Source: Campylobacterales bacterium (GTDB taxonomy: Bacteria; Campylobacterota; Campylobacteria; Campylobacterales; Hydrogenimonadaceae). From it: DNA of 15,663 nt. Both the position numbers and the translations under genes were made by a program. The notes below the pieces were generated by a model. That model had not been told where the DNA came from. It saw only the letters and a program-made list of their open reading frames with translations, and made no database searches. Shown piece by piece: positions 7,444 to 15,170 of this stretch. The stretch lies in contig JALSPH010000055.1 in the NCBI GenBank assembly GCA_026986055.1, positions 1 to 15,663 of the forward strand. The letters are read 5' to 3'. The first letter of the stretch is position 1. Each line of letters opens with the position of its first letter.

Positions 7444-8590
7444 GTGCCAATACCTCATTGTATTCGTCTAACAAAAATTGAAAAAACTGTCTTCTTTCAT
7501 ATTTTCTGATTATATCATCTCTGCTGTTTGAGCCAAATTTGGCGATCATCTTTTTGTCTTGAACAATGCTTTTCATTGCACCATAAAGTGCATCTTCGTT
7601 CTTAGGAGGGATAAGCAGACCGTTTTCCCTATCTGTAACGATCTCGTTGCACCCGTTGATATCGGTAACGATACAGGGCAGACCCATAGATGCAGCTTGC
7701 AGTACAACATTGGGAAATCCTTCTCGATAGGTGGGGAGTACAAATATATCCGAGGAGGCAAGGTATGGGCGGATATCTTTTTGGAATCCTGCTTGGATGA
7801 TATGTTTATTATTTGAGAGAATAGCATAACTTTCCGACGATATGGGGTCGAGATTCTCTTCCATCTTTCCCACGATCATCAGTCGCACATGATCGACCTC
7901 ATTGGAGAGTTTGTCAAATGCATATAGCAGCTCGTCGATTCCCTTGTCTTTGACAACTCTGCCCACAAAGCAGAATACAATGTTGTTTTCAAGTCGGTGG
8001 TGTTCTTTTATCTCTTTGGATTTGCGCATGACCTCTGGCGTACGATCAAAATAGGTTGTATCAATCCCGTTACTGCTACCATAGCCAATGACCTTCAGCT
8101 TGTTTTCGGGAGTCAGTTTTTGTTCTAGGATATATCTTTTCAAGCCTAGTGAGTTGGGATAGACATGGGTTGCACAGGCGTAGGTAATTTTCTCGACCCA
8201 AAGCAGGATTTTCTTTTTCTTCCCCTCTGCTTCCATCACCGGAAGTCCGGCAACAGTATGGAGCCTGTGCGGTACACGTGTGATCCACGCCGCCAACATC
8301 CCGACTATCCCCGCTTTGGGGGTATGCGTGTGTACGATCTGTGGTTTTTCTTTATACAGCAGACGTATCATTTTCAGCAGAGACAGTAGGTCTTTCAAAG
8401 GTGTGATCTCTCTGCTCATTTCCAGTTCTATGGTTCGGACTCCCTCTGTGTTCTCCACTTCATCAAGTTCCTTACCTTTTGAAGAGACAGCGATCACTTC
8501 AAAGAATTGGTTCATGAATCTTAATTGATCCTGTAGGAGAATTTTAAGGGAGATTGGGACTGTGGTGATTCGTATAAGTTTAGGTTTCAC
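7436..8590 (-). CDS. GT4-family glycosyltransferase in the pglA position
   Basis: The 384-residue protein has a two-domain GT-B fold. The N-terminus begins [14 protein letters not shown], and HTHTPKAG lies at 87-94. The C-terminal nucleotide-sugar domain includes [14 protein letters not shown] (208-221), the donor-site string [18 protein letters not shown] (288-305) and INGCNEIV (311-318). It should be a retaining transferase acting on the cytoplasmic face on an undecaprenyl-linked acceptor. The second Glu of the usual EX7E motif is Gln (E290...Q298). The start codon is GTG, overlapping the upstream gene by 4 bases (GTGA). It sits directly before pglC, where C. jejuni has pglA, so adding the second sugar to Und-PP-diNAcBac is plausible. 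However, the N-terminal sequence does not resemble C. jejuni PglA as I recall it and is closer to Bacteroidetes-type capsule GT4 enzymes. The sugar added cannot be told. Confidence 0.85.
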   Translation of the reverse strand: MKPKLIRITTVPISLKILLQDQLRFMNQFFEVIAVSSKGKELDEVENTEGVRTIELEMSREITPLKDLLSLLKMIRLLYKEKPQIVHTHTPKAGIVGMLAAWITRVPHRLHTVAGLPVMEAEGKKKKILLWVEKITYACATHVYPNSLGLKRYILEQKLTPENKLKVIGYGSSNGIDTTYFDRTPEVMRKSKEIKEHHRLENNIVFCFVGRVVKDKGIDELLYAFDKLSNEVDHVRLMIVGKMEENLDPISSESYAILSNNKHIIQAGFQKDIRPYLASSDIFVLPTYREGFPNVVLQAASMGLPCIVTDINGCNEIVTDRENGLLIPPKNEDALYGAMKSIVQDKKMIAKFGSNSRDDIIRKYERRQFFQFLLDEYNEVLAHV

Positions 8591-9714
8591 AGTATACTCT
8601 CAAATTTTTTTATAATTTTTTCAATCTCAAAATCTTTCAAGCGTTCACTTGCTGTCTCTTTGATCTGTTCCATGTCAACATTCTCATCATAAAGATAATG
8701 TTGCATGCGTTTGCGTAAAGCCTCAACATCACCTACAGGGTAAAGCAAGCCGTATTTATTGTCCGCCAGTATCTCTCTTGGACCACTTTTACAATCGGAT
8801 GCTATGACGGGAAGTCCACAGGCCATTGCTTCGACCAATACATTGGGAAATCCCTCGGTTTCGGAAGTCAATACAAAAAGATTTGACTTGGATAAATAAT
8901 AAAAGGGGTTGTCGACATTACCAAGAAAATGTATCTTTTCTTGGATATCAAGCTTTTGACAATACTCTTCAAGCTCGTTCCTCATATTCCCATCACCAAG
9001 GAAAATCAATTCTAACGAAGAGTCGTTTTTTTGCAAATCGTAAAATGCGTCTATCAAGTCTTTATTTCGCTTAAGCGGTATCAATCGACCAACTGAAATA
9101 ATATATTTTTTTTCTTGGTAAAAATCAAATGTGATATCATGGCAATGGTCCTTTTTTTGTCGTATCATATCCAAATCGATAGGGTTGTATATCACTTTTG
9201 TTTTTGTCGCAATCGGCATAATATTTTTAAGATCATCTTCTACCCCTTTGGAGTTGGAGACAATAAGGTCAGCTTTGTTAAATAGCAGTTTGACTAAAAA
9301 TAAATTGATCTTTCCAAGTAATCCTTCATTCTTGTATCTTGAAGTTGTACTTCTGATGTTGATGATACATTTTTGTTTAGTCCCAAAAAATTTAGTCAAA
9401 ATATTTATATAATTGGGTCTGTATAGGAATGATATAACTGTATTAATATTATGTTTTTTTATATATTTTGAAAGTTTCCATGCTATCCAAGGAAGTTCTA
9501 ATAATTTTCGAATACCATTTTTATTTGTTTTGGATAAAATAATCGGAGTGACAGCTGAAGGTAGATTATAATCAATGCCATTTTCCATAAGTATGAGGTG
9601 AAGTTTTATGTTCTCTTTTTTGCTCAATTCTTTTAAAAGCAAGGAGATGACCCTTTCTGCACCACCTTTCTGCATGGTAGCGGTAAGAAATAGGACATGT
9701 CTAGTCTGTGACAT
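8587..9714 (-). CDS. GT4-family glycosyltransferase, PglJ/PglH-like
   Basis: The 375-residue GT-B transferase has GGAERV at 17-22 (acceptor domain), FLYRPNYI at 96-103, KADLIVSNSKG at 147-157, ISVGRLIPLKRNKDL at 206-220, a canonical EX7E motif (E287-GFPNVLV-E295), and SDCKSGPREIL at 306-316. GGAERV, RPNYI, SNSKG and DxKSGxRE recur in the C. jejuni GalNAc transferases PglJ and PglH as I remember them, so a retaining GalNAc-type transferase is a reasonable guess, not a proof. GGAG-type purines lie about 8 bases before the ATG. The gene overlaps asnB by 14 bases and the next glycosyltransferase by 4. It lies at the edge of the AT-rich block: GC falls to about 18-43% in samples here, against about 48-58% in the next gene downstream. 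Confidence 0.85.
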   Translation of the reverse strand: MSQTRHVLFLTATMQKGGAERVISLLLKELSKKENIKLHLILMENGIDYNLPSAVTPIILSKTNKNGIRKLLELPWIAWKLSKYIKKHNINTVISFLYRPNYINILTKFFGTKQKCIINIRSTTSRYKNEGLLGKINLFLVKLLFNKADLIVSNSKGVEDDLKNIMPIATKTKVIYNPIDLDMIRQKKDHCHDITFDFYQEKKYIISVGRLIPLKRNKDLIDAFYDLQKNDSSLELIFLGDGNMRNELEEYCQKLDIQEKIHFLGNVDNPFYYLSKSNLFVLTSETEGFPNVLVEAMACGLPVIASDCKSGPREILADNKYGLLYPVGDVEALRKRMQHYLYDENVDMEQIKETASERLKDFEIEKIIKKFESIL

Positions 9715-11518
9715 ACTTTTCTCTCCACTTTAAATAGGAGATAAGTGTCCATATTTGATGATAGTTATTTTCACTGCCATTCATATGGTTATCAATCAGT
9801 TGATTCACATATTCAATATTAATATCATCTATCTTTGCCAAGTTTTCCCTTGAAAGGGTCTCATACACATAGGTTTTTAGTTCATTTCTAAACCAGTTTT
9901 TAAGAGGAACAGTAAATCCACTCTTAGGTCTTTCAAACAGCTCTTTTGGGAGGTAGTCATACAGTATATCTTTTAGTATATATTTACCTTCTCCATTTTT
10001 AAACTTATGTTCAAATGGGATCTTTTGAGAAAATTCTACGACCTTATAGTCAACCAAGGGCGTTCTGGCTTCTAAACTGTACGCCATCGTCGCCCTATCT
10101 ACTTTGGTGAAGATGTCTCCGTTCATATATGTTTTAATGTCATAGTCTGCTATTCGTTCAAGGAAACTTTTATTGCTATACAAATATTTTTTATATTCAT
10201 CTTGACAGAGAATATTTTTTTGGTTAAAGAGCTTCTCAAAGTCAAAAAGTCTATTACTGTACAAAAACAGCTCTTCAAGCGTATCTATTTTTAAACCCTC
10301 GGCAATCCTTCTCAATCTATAGTTAGATGATCGTTTCAGAAGTGCAGCACCAACCGTTTTAAACACTTTCGGCAAGGCATAAAGCTTACTGACTTTTGCC
10401 ATTCTCATATAACTATGATATCCCCAGAACAGTTCGTCTCCACCATCACCTGAAAGCGCAACCGTAACATGTTTTTTAGTCTCGCGGGAGAGGATCATCA
10501 TCGCCAAGGAAGAGGCATCATTGTATGGTTCATCATAATACTCTGGCAGACTTTCTATAAGTTCCAGCATATCATTAGGTGAGCACATGAGTGTATGGTG
10601 TGAAGTGCCCAGTATCTCAGCCACCTCTTTTGCATAGTTAGATTCATCAAATTCACTGTCTGAAAATTTTATGGAAAAAGTATTTATCTTTTCTCCAAGC
10701 TCTCTTGCTGCAATAGCTGTAACTAAGCTGCTGTCCACTCCGCCACTTAGAAAAAGCCCTACCGGTACATCCGCATGTAAACGCGACCTTACAGAGTCTA
10801 AAAGTAGATCTTTTAACGCTTTTTTTATGTCATCATAAGAGGTAGTGAAATGTTCATCCGTAGTTGAGATATCCCAGTACTGCTTTTTCTCAAAGTTATG
10901 TGTTTTTAGATCATAAATGAAACTATATCCTGCTTCAAGCTTAAACACATCTTTATAGATCGTGTATGGCTCAGGTATATAACCGTAACGGAAATAGAGC
11001 TTTTCACTCTTTTTGTCTATTTTAAGCCTTTTTCCTTCTGAGAGCTGTTTGAGTTGAGAGGCGAATTCGAACATTTCATTTTTTTTGTAGTAATAAAATG
11101 GTTTCTTGCCCAACCTATCTCTAGCTCCAAAGAAAATATTTTTTTTAGGATCATAAATAACAAAAGCGAACATACCGTTAAAATATGTCACACACTCTTG
11201 ACCATATTCCCTATATGCCTTGATAATTACCTCGGTATCCGAGTCCGTCGCAAATCGATAGCCTTTTTTTAAAAGCACATCACGAATCTCAATATAGTTA
11301 TAAATCTCTCCATTGAAAACTATTGTGTAAGCGTCATCTTCCAACGGTTGGTTAGATCTCTCTTCCAAATCTATAATAGCCAGACGATTATGTCCAAATG
11401 AATATCTATCGGCAATACGAATACCGGAAAAATCCGGACCTCGAAAGCCAATCGTCGATAAAACTCTTCTTATTTTTTGTTCCGACTGTTTATGATTAAC
11501 TCCATAGATTCCACACAT
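9701..11518 (-). CDS. asnB: AsnB-type glutamine-dependent amidotransferase (asparagine synthetase family)
   Basis: The 605-residue protein is complete. The N-terminal class-II glutaminase domain has Cys2 as nucleophile (MCGIYG), RGPDFSG (26-32), RLAIIDL (45-51) and FNGEIYNY (68-75). The C-terminal ATP-pyrophosphatase domain has the PP-loop SGGVDSS (258-264) and SGDGGDELFWGY (356-367). Both active sites look intact. The family makes asparagine from aspartate, glutamine and ATP. Members inside polysaccharide loci instead amidate hexuronic acids (WbpS of Pseudomonas aeruginosa is the usual comparison). The placement between two glycosyltransferases, with a 2-base gap on one side and a 14-base overlap on the other, favours a sugar-amidation role. 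That is inferred from context, because no motif I know separates the two activities. The start is fixed because Cys2 must follow the initiator Met. The ribosome site is weak. Confidence 0.9.
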   Translation of the reverse strand: MCGIYGVNHKQSEQKIRRVLSTIGFRGPDFSGIRIADRYSFGHNRLAIIDLEERSNQPLEDDAYTIVFNGEIYNYIEIRDVLLKKGYRFATDSDTEVIIKAYREYGQECVTYFNGMFAFVIYDPKKNIFFGARDRLGKKPFYYYKKNEMFEFASQLKQLSEGKRLKIDKKSEKLYFRYGYIPEPYTIYKDVFKLEAGYSFIYDLKTHNFEKKQYWDISTTDEHFTTSYDDIKKALKDLLLDSVRSRLHADVPVGLFLSGGVDSSLVTAIAARELGEKINTFSIKFSDSEFDESNYAKEVAEILGTSHHTLMCSPNDMLELIESLPEYYDEPYNDASSLAMMILSRETKKHVTVALSGDGGDELFWGYHSYMRMAKVSKLYALPKVFKTVGAALLKRSSNYRLRRIAEGLKIDTLEELFLYSNRLFDFEKLFNQKNILCQDEYKKYLYSNKSFLERIADYDIKTYMNGDIFTKVDRATMAYSLEARTPLVDYKVVEFSQKIPFEHKFKNGEGKYILKDILYDYLPKELFERPKSGFTVPLKNWFRNELKTYVYETLSRENLAKIDDINIEYVNQLIDNHMNGSENNYHQIWTLISYLKWREKYVTD

Positions 11519-11520
11519 AA

Positions 11521-12561
11521 TTATATAATACCCTTTTCTATCTTTGAAAAAATGTCAATATACTTTTGGACATATATCTCTGACGAAAATTGTGATTCTA
11601 CAACTTTTCGTCCATTTTCCCCTAAAATTCTTCTCTCTTCAGAATTATGGATTAAATAGTCCAACGATTTCACCCATTGACTATCATAACCATCAACACA
11701 AAAACCTGACTCCCTTATACTAAGTATCTGTTGATTCATCGGAAGGCATGTACTGACGACAGGAATACCACAAGCCATATATTGAAGCATTTTAAAAGCA
11801 CATTTCCCTCTACTATGCTCATTGTTTATAAGAGGCATTATACCAATATCAAAACTTTGAATATCTTCTGCATCCTCTTTTGCCGACCATTGTTTAAAAA
11901 TATATTGTTTTGGATCGATTTTGGAAAACTTCGGATCTTTATCGGAAACAACTTTGAGTACCACATTAGGATGTTTTTTAAGTATCGTAGCTAACGCTTC
12001 CTCAATCAGTCTAAGGGATACAAAGTTTGAACTTGTCCCGATCCATCCAATAACAATAGTATCTGAATTGATTGATAATTGGTATTTCGGTTTGTATTTT
12101 TTCGTATTCACCGGAGTAGGAATAACATATACATTTTTATTATAGTTTTTATAATAGTCTGCCAAGTATCGATTGCAAACCACAATGGCTTTTGCTTTAA
12201 CTGCAATCTTGTTAATGGCGTTAAACCTTTGATTCAAATGAATGGCATCATCAATATCAAAAATGAAAGGCTTTGAAAGAAACCTTTCCAAAGTATATAA
12301 TGTGGAAATCATTTCTCTTTGTAAAATAAGGATGTCTGTCTTTTTTTGTAACCTGATAACAGGATAACGATTTACAAAAATTTTTATTATCCACCACAAC
12401 CGATTGACTATCCCCTGAGGAGGATAAGAACTTATTGAAAAACACATAGCTTTATAATCAATATTTTTGTTGATAAAATCCTTTTTTACTTCTTCCAATC
12501 TAAATTTATATGAAGGAACGTAACAACCTTGACCTATAGCTAATATTTTTAATTTCTTCAT
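11521..12561 (-). CDS. GT4-like glycosyltransferase of unknown specificity
   Basis: The 346-residue protein looks like a GT-B glycosyltransferase. Visible features are FDIDDAIHL (101-109), VIPTPVNTKKY (146-156), IGWIGTSSNF at the start of the C-terminal domain (171-180), and RGKCAFKMLQYMACGIPVVS (251-270). In this string the positions of the usual EX7E glutamates are Gly and Gln, which I recall as normal for this RGKCxxKxLQYMA subgroup. It should act on the cytoplasmic face in assembly of the lipid-linked unit. It follows wzy with a 4-base ATGA overlap, has AAGGA about 10 bases before the ATG, and is two bases upstream of asnB. Codon use is AT-rich like its neighbours. Donor and linkage cannot be read from sequence. 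Confidence 0.8.
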   Translation of the reverse strand: MKKLKILAIGQGCYVPSYKFRLEEVKKDFINKNIDYKAMCFSISSYPPQGIVNRLWWIIKIFVNRYPVIRLQKKTDILILQREMISTLYTLERFLSKPFIFDIDDAIHLNQRFNAINKIAVKAKAIVVCNRYLADYYKNYNKNVYVIPTPVNTKKYKPKYQLSINSDTIVIGWIGTSSNFVSLRLIEEALATILKKHPNVVLKVVSDKDPKFSKIDPKQYIFKQWSAKEDAEDIQSFDIGIMPLINNEHSRGKCAFKMLQYMACGIPVVSTCLPMNQQILSIRESGFCVDGYDSQWVKSLDYLIHNSEERRILGENGRKVVESQFSSEIYVQKYIDIFSKIEKGII

Positions 12562-13694
12562 TTTTCAATATTCCTTATGGAAAAATTAATATTTTCTATA
12601 AATAAACTTATGAGTATCAATATGAAAATATATCTATTATAGAAAAATATATCATACCCAATTTCAAAAAACAAACAAGCAAAAAAAATGATAAATAAAT
12701 ATGTATAGTTTTTCTTGAGTATTACCCTTGCAAATACAATATAAAAAATAATTGCTCCAGTTATCCCATAGGTCAATAATGCTCGTATATATCCTGAGTC
12801 CGTATAATGTAAATTATCGTTATATCCAATCCCATCACCCATGAACAAATTATCTTTCAAATAATGAATATCATATGTCAACACACCGTTTTTGCCGTAA
12901 CGTGCCAAAAATCCATTGCTTTCATTTCCTGCCAACAATGCAGGGATATCAATGAAACCACTCAATAATGTATATAGCGTAACTGTTATAACTATGTTAA
13001 AAAAAATAAAAGAAATATCTATTTTATGTAAAAGAAATTTTGTATTTAATATTGTTAAAAAAGCAAAAATGATAAAGAATAAAGCACTGAATGATTTCAA
13101 TGCAAAAATCAATACGAGAAAAAGAATAGAAAATATCAAATATTGTACTTTCCTGAAATGCAACCAAGAAATATAATAGATAATAAAAAACAAGAAGTAG
13201 ATAAATGCAGCAATGCTGTGTGACCCAAAAGGCCCAACAGGACTATTAGCACCTAACATATAATTGTACAAATCTGCAAATGATCCAACATAATATTGGC
13301 CTAAAAAACTATCTACCGCTGGGATACTCAATATGACTCCCGCACCTAAAAGGAATAAAGCTATAGATAAACAATTCAAAAATGTCATAAGCAAACGCAT
13401 GTCTATATGTTTTAAATCAATGCTGAAAAAAAACAAAAGAGGAAGAATGGTCAAAAGAGTACCCGGTTGAAATTGAGTTGAGGTTGTCAACAAAGTATTT
13501 ATTATTAAAAATAATAATATAAATATAACTAACAAGCCCTTTATAGGGTTTAGCCGTCGCATCGATATAAACAAGATGAGTATTGCAAAAATAAAACTAA
13601 CAATATTATAAGTGACCCCTATATAAATCGAATTAATACTTGAAGGAAGAAAAATACCAAGAAAAATTAAACAATAAAGAAAAAAAGTTTTCAT
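12558..13694 (-). CDS. wzy: Wzy-type polysaccharide polymerase, multi-pass membrane protein
   Basis: The 378-residue, very hydrophobic protein has about 11-12 predicted membrane helices. It contains two larger loops expected in the periplasm: one around residues 143-165 (ANSPVGPFGSHSIAAF) and one around 255-300 ending NLHYTDSGYIRALLTYG. This layout, length and gene position between a flippase and glycosyltransferases are those of Wzy O-antigen or capsule polymerases, which join undecaprenyl-linked repeat units in the periplasm. Wzy proteins share little sequence, so the call rests on topology, the D-S-G-Y-x-R-x-L-x-x-Y-G motif and context. A WaaL-type O-antigen ligase has a similar topology and is the main alternative. 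The gene is strongly AT-rich. The ribosome site is weak (GGGAAG about 12 bases before the ATG). Confidence 0.8.
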   Translation of the reverse strand: MKTFFLYCLIFLGIFLPSSINSIYIGVTYNIVSFIFAILILFISMRRLNPIKGLLVIFILLFLIINTLLTTSTQFQPGTLLTILPLLFFFSIDLKHIDMRLLMTFLNCLSIALFLLGAGVILSIPAVDSFLGQYYVGSFADLYNYMLGANSPVGPFGSHSIAAFIYFLFFIIYYISWLHFRKVQYLIFSILFLVLIFALKSFSALFFIIFAFLTILNTKFLLHKIDISFIFFNIVITVTLYTLLSGFIDIPALLAGNESNGFLARYGKNGVLTYDIHYLKDNLFMGDGIGYNDNLHYTDSGYIRALLTYGITGAIIFYIVFARVILKKNYTYLFIIFFACLFFEIGYDIFFYNRYIFILILISLFIENINFSIRNIEK

Positions 13695-13700
13695 ATTTGA

Positions 13701-15161
13701 TCAACTTCCCTTCAAAATAAAAATCTTTTTTTGTAAATCCGCCACATTACATATAAAAAGTAAACCAACGTATATGCAAGTTAATATAATAAGATGCTGT
13801 AATGTACCAGATATGTTTTTGTATGTAAAATTAAAGTAGTACGAAATAACATCTACAAAAAAAGCCGAACATATAATTTTTAGTATATCATAGGAAATAA
13901 AAGTAGGCATCCTCATAATCTTTTTGCTATATATTGAACTCATCACTGCCCCTATGCCAAAAGCAATTAATGTTGCAATAGATGCGCCCTCGGCACCATA
14001 CGCCGGTATAAGTACTAAATTTAATACAATATTAATGATTGCCATAGCCATTGTAATAAATAATTGCATATCCGTTCTTTTCATTACTTGAAAACTTACA
14101 TCTAAATAATAATTTTTATAAAATCCAATTGTCATTCCAACTGAAATGACTGGCAATAGTATAGATGCCAGATGATTTAACCCTCCACCAAACATAATGT
14201 TCGATATACCTTCTGATGCATTAATGAAGATTAAGTTAATTAAGATAGCAATAGCAAACATAAAAATACCCAACTGTTTCATAAGGTTATTTAGTTGTGT
14301 ATCCGAGCCTTTTGTCTGGGCTTGTATGATTTTTGGAAAATATGCCAAGAATAGTATATTCATTAAAAGTCCGATTGTTTGTTGTGCTAAATCATACGCT
14401 ACTGAATATGACGATAGTTCAACAGAAGTACTCATCTTTGCCAACATAAATCTGTCGGATACATTGATAAGCATAATGGAAAGATAAGTAAATGTCAAGG
14501 GAACACCATATTTAAATAGTGTAACAGCAAGTTGCATATCAGGCTTGGTATTCAATATACTTCTTTGAAGAAAAAGATCTCTTATTTTCCATTTGAAATA
14601 AAATAAAAAAAGTAAAATCGATATTAAAAAACCCATGCCAAAGCCTATTAGTGCCCCAAATGTATGAAAGTCAAACAAAATAACAAATATAATAGAGAAA
14701 ATCAGTGAAAAAATTGCTCTTGAAGAACTTAAACTACCATACAATAAAGGTCTTTGAACAATGTTTGCAAGCTGTATTAACAAATTGTACAATCCCAAAA
14801 ATATGGAAACCAAAAGGAGTATAAAGAAATAATTTTTAGTAATTTGAGGATAAATGTATGTAGACATATAAATGATGCATAGTGCTACAATACTGCTGAG
14901 AAAGAAAAGAAAAGCTGATGCTTTGACAAAAGAATATAAATTTCTTTTATACTCCAAAATCAATCGAGAAGTAGAGATACTTAACCACTGGAAGCTTACA
15001 CCGGAAGTAAAAGTCACAATGGCAATAAGAAGAGTAAAGTTTCCGTACTCGTCAGTCGATAGAATTCTTGTTAAGACATATATACTCATCAATCCTATTG
15101 AGCCACTAATTATTCTAGTTAAAAAGTATAGTACGGTGTGGTTTAGTGATTTCAAGGACAT
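13701..15161 (-). CDS. wzx: Wzx-type lipid-linked oligosaccharide flippase
   Basis: The 486-residue membrane protein has about 12-14 helices and belongs to the polysaccharide transporter part of the MOP (MATE-like) superfamily. The N-terminus, LTRIISGSIGLMSIYVLTRI (14-33) followed by LSTDEYGNFTLL, is the typical opening helix and DEYG turn of Wzx proteins. Later YGVPLTFTYLSIMLINVSDRFML is the usual start of the second half. Wzx would move the undecaprenyl-diphosphate repeat unit from the cytoplasmic to the periplasmic face for Wzy. This differs from the C. jejuni N-glycan pathway, which uses the ABC flippase PglK. The ATG at 15161 lies 9 bases after the rmlB stop and has no recognisable purine-rich ribosome site, only AT-rich sequence. 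The gene ends 6 bases before wzy. Confidence 0.9.
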   Translation of the reverse strand: MSLKSLNHTVLYFLTRIISGSIGLMSIYVLTRILSTDEYGNFTLLIAIVTFTSGVSFQWLSISTSRLILEYKRNLYSFVKASAFLFFLSSIVALCIIYMSTYIYPQITKNYFFILLLVSIFLGLYNLLIQLANIVQRPLLYGSLSSSRAIFSLIFSIIFVILFDFHTFGALIGFGMGFLISILLFLFYFKWKIRDLFLQRSILNTKPDMQLAVTLFKYGVPLTFTYLSIMLINVSDRFMLAKMSTSVELSSYSVAYDLAQQTIGLLMNILFLAYFPKIIQAQTKGSDTQLNNLMKQLGIFMFAIAILINLIFINASEGISNIMFGGGLNHLASILLPVISVGMTIGFYKNYYLDVSFQVMKRTDMQLFITMAMAIINIVLNLVLIPAYGAEGASIATLIAFGIGAVMSSIYSKKIMRMPTFISYDILKIICSAFFVDVISYYFNFTYKNISGTLQHLIILTCIYVGLLFICNVADLQKKIFILKGS

Positions 15162-15170
15162 TATATTGTA

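Noticed and set aside
7436..9714. A hidden or broken pglB oligosaccharyltransferase between the two glycosyltransferases
   Set aside because: The two genes overlap by 4 bases, there is no spare sequence, and I found no WWDYG motif in the proteins I read across the window.
9701..11518. Housekeeping asparagine synthetase by chance in the locus
   Set aside because: Not excluded by sequence, but the tight overlaps with glycosyltransferases and the AT-rich composition shared with them make a polysaccharide role more likely.
12558..13694. O-antigen ligase WaaL instead of Wzy
   Set aside because: Topology alone cannot decide, but the position beside wzx inside a repeat-unit cluster with wzz favours polymerase. 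I saw no ligase-specific motif.
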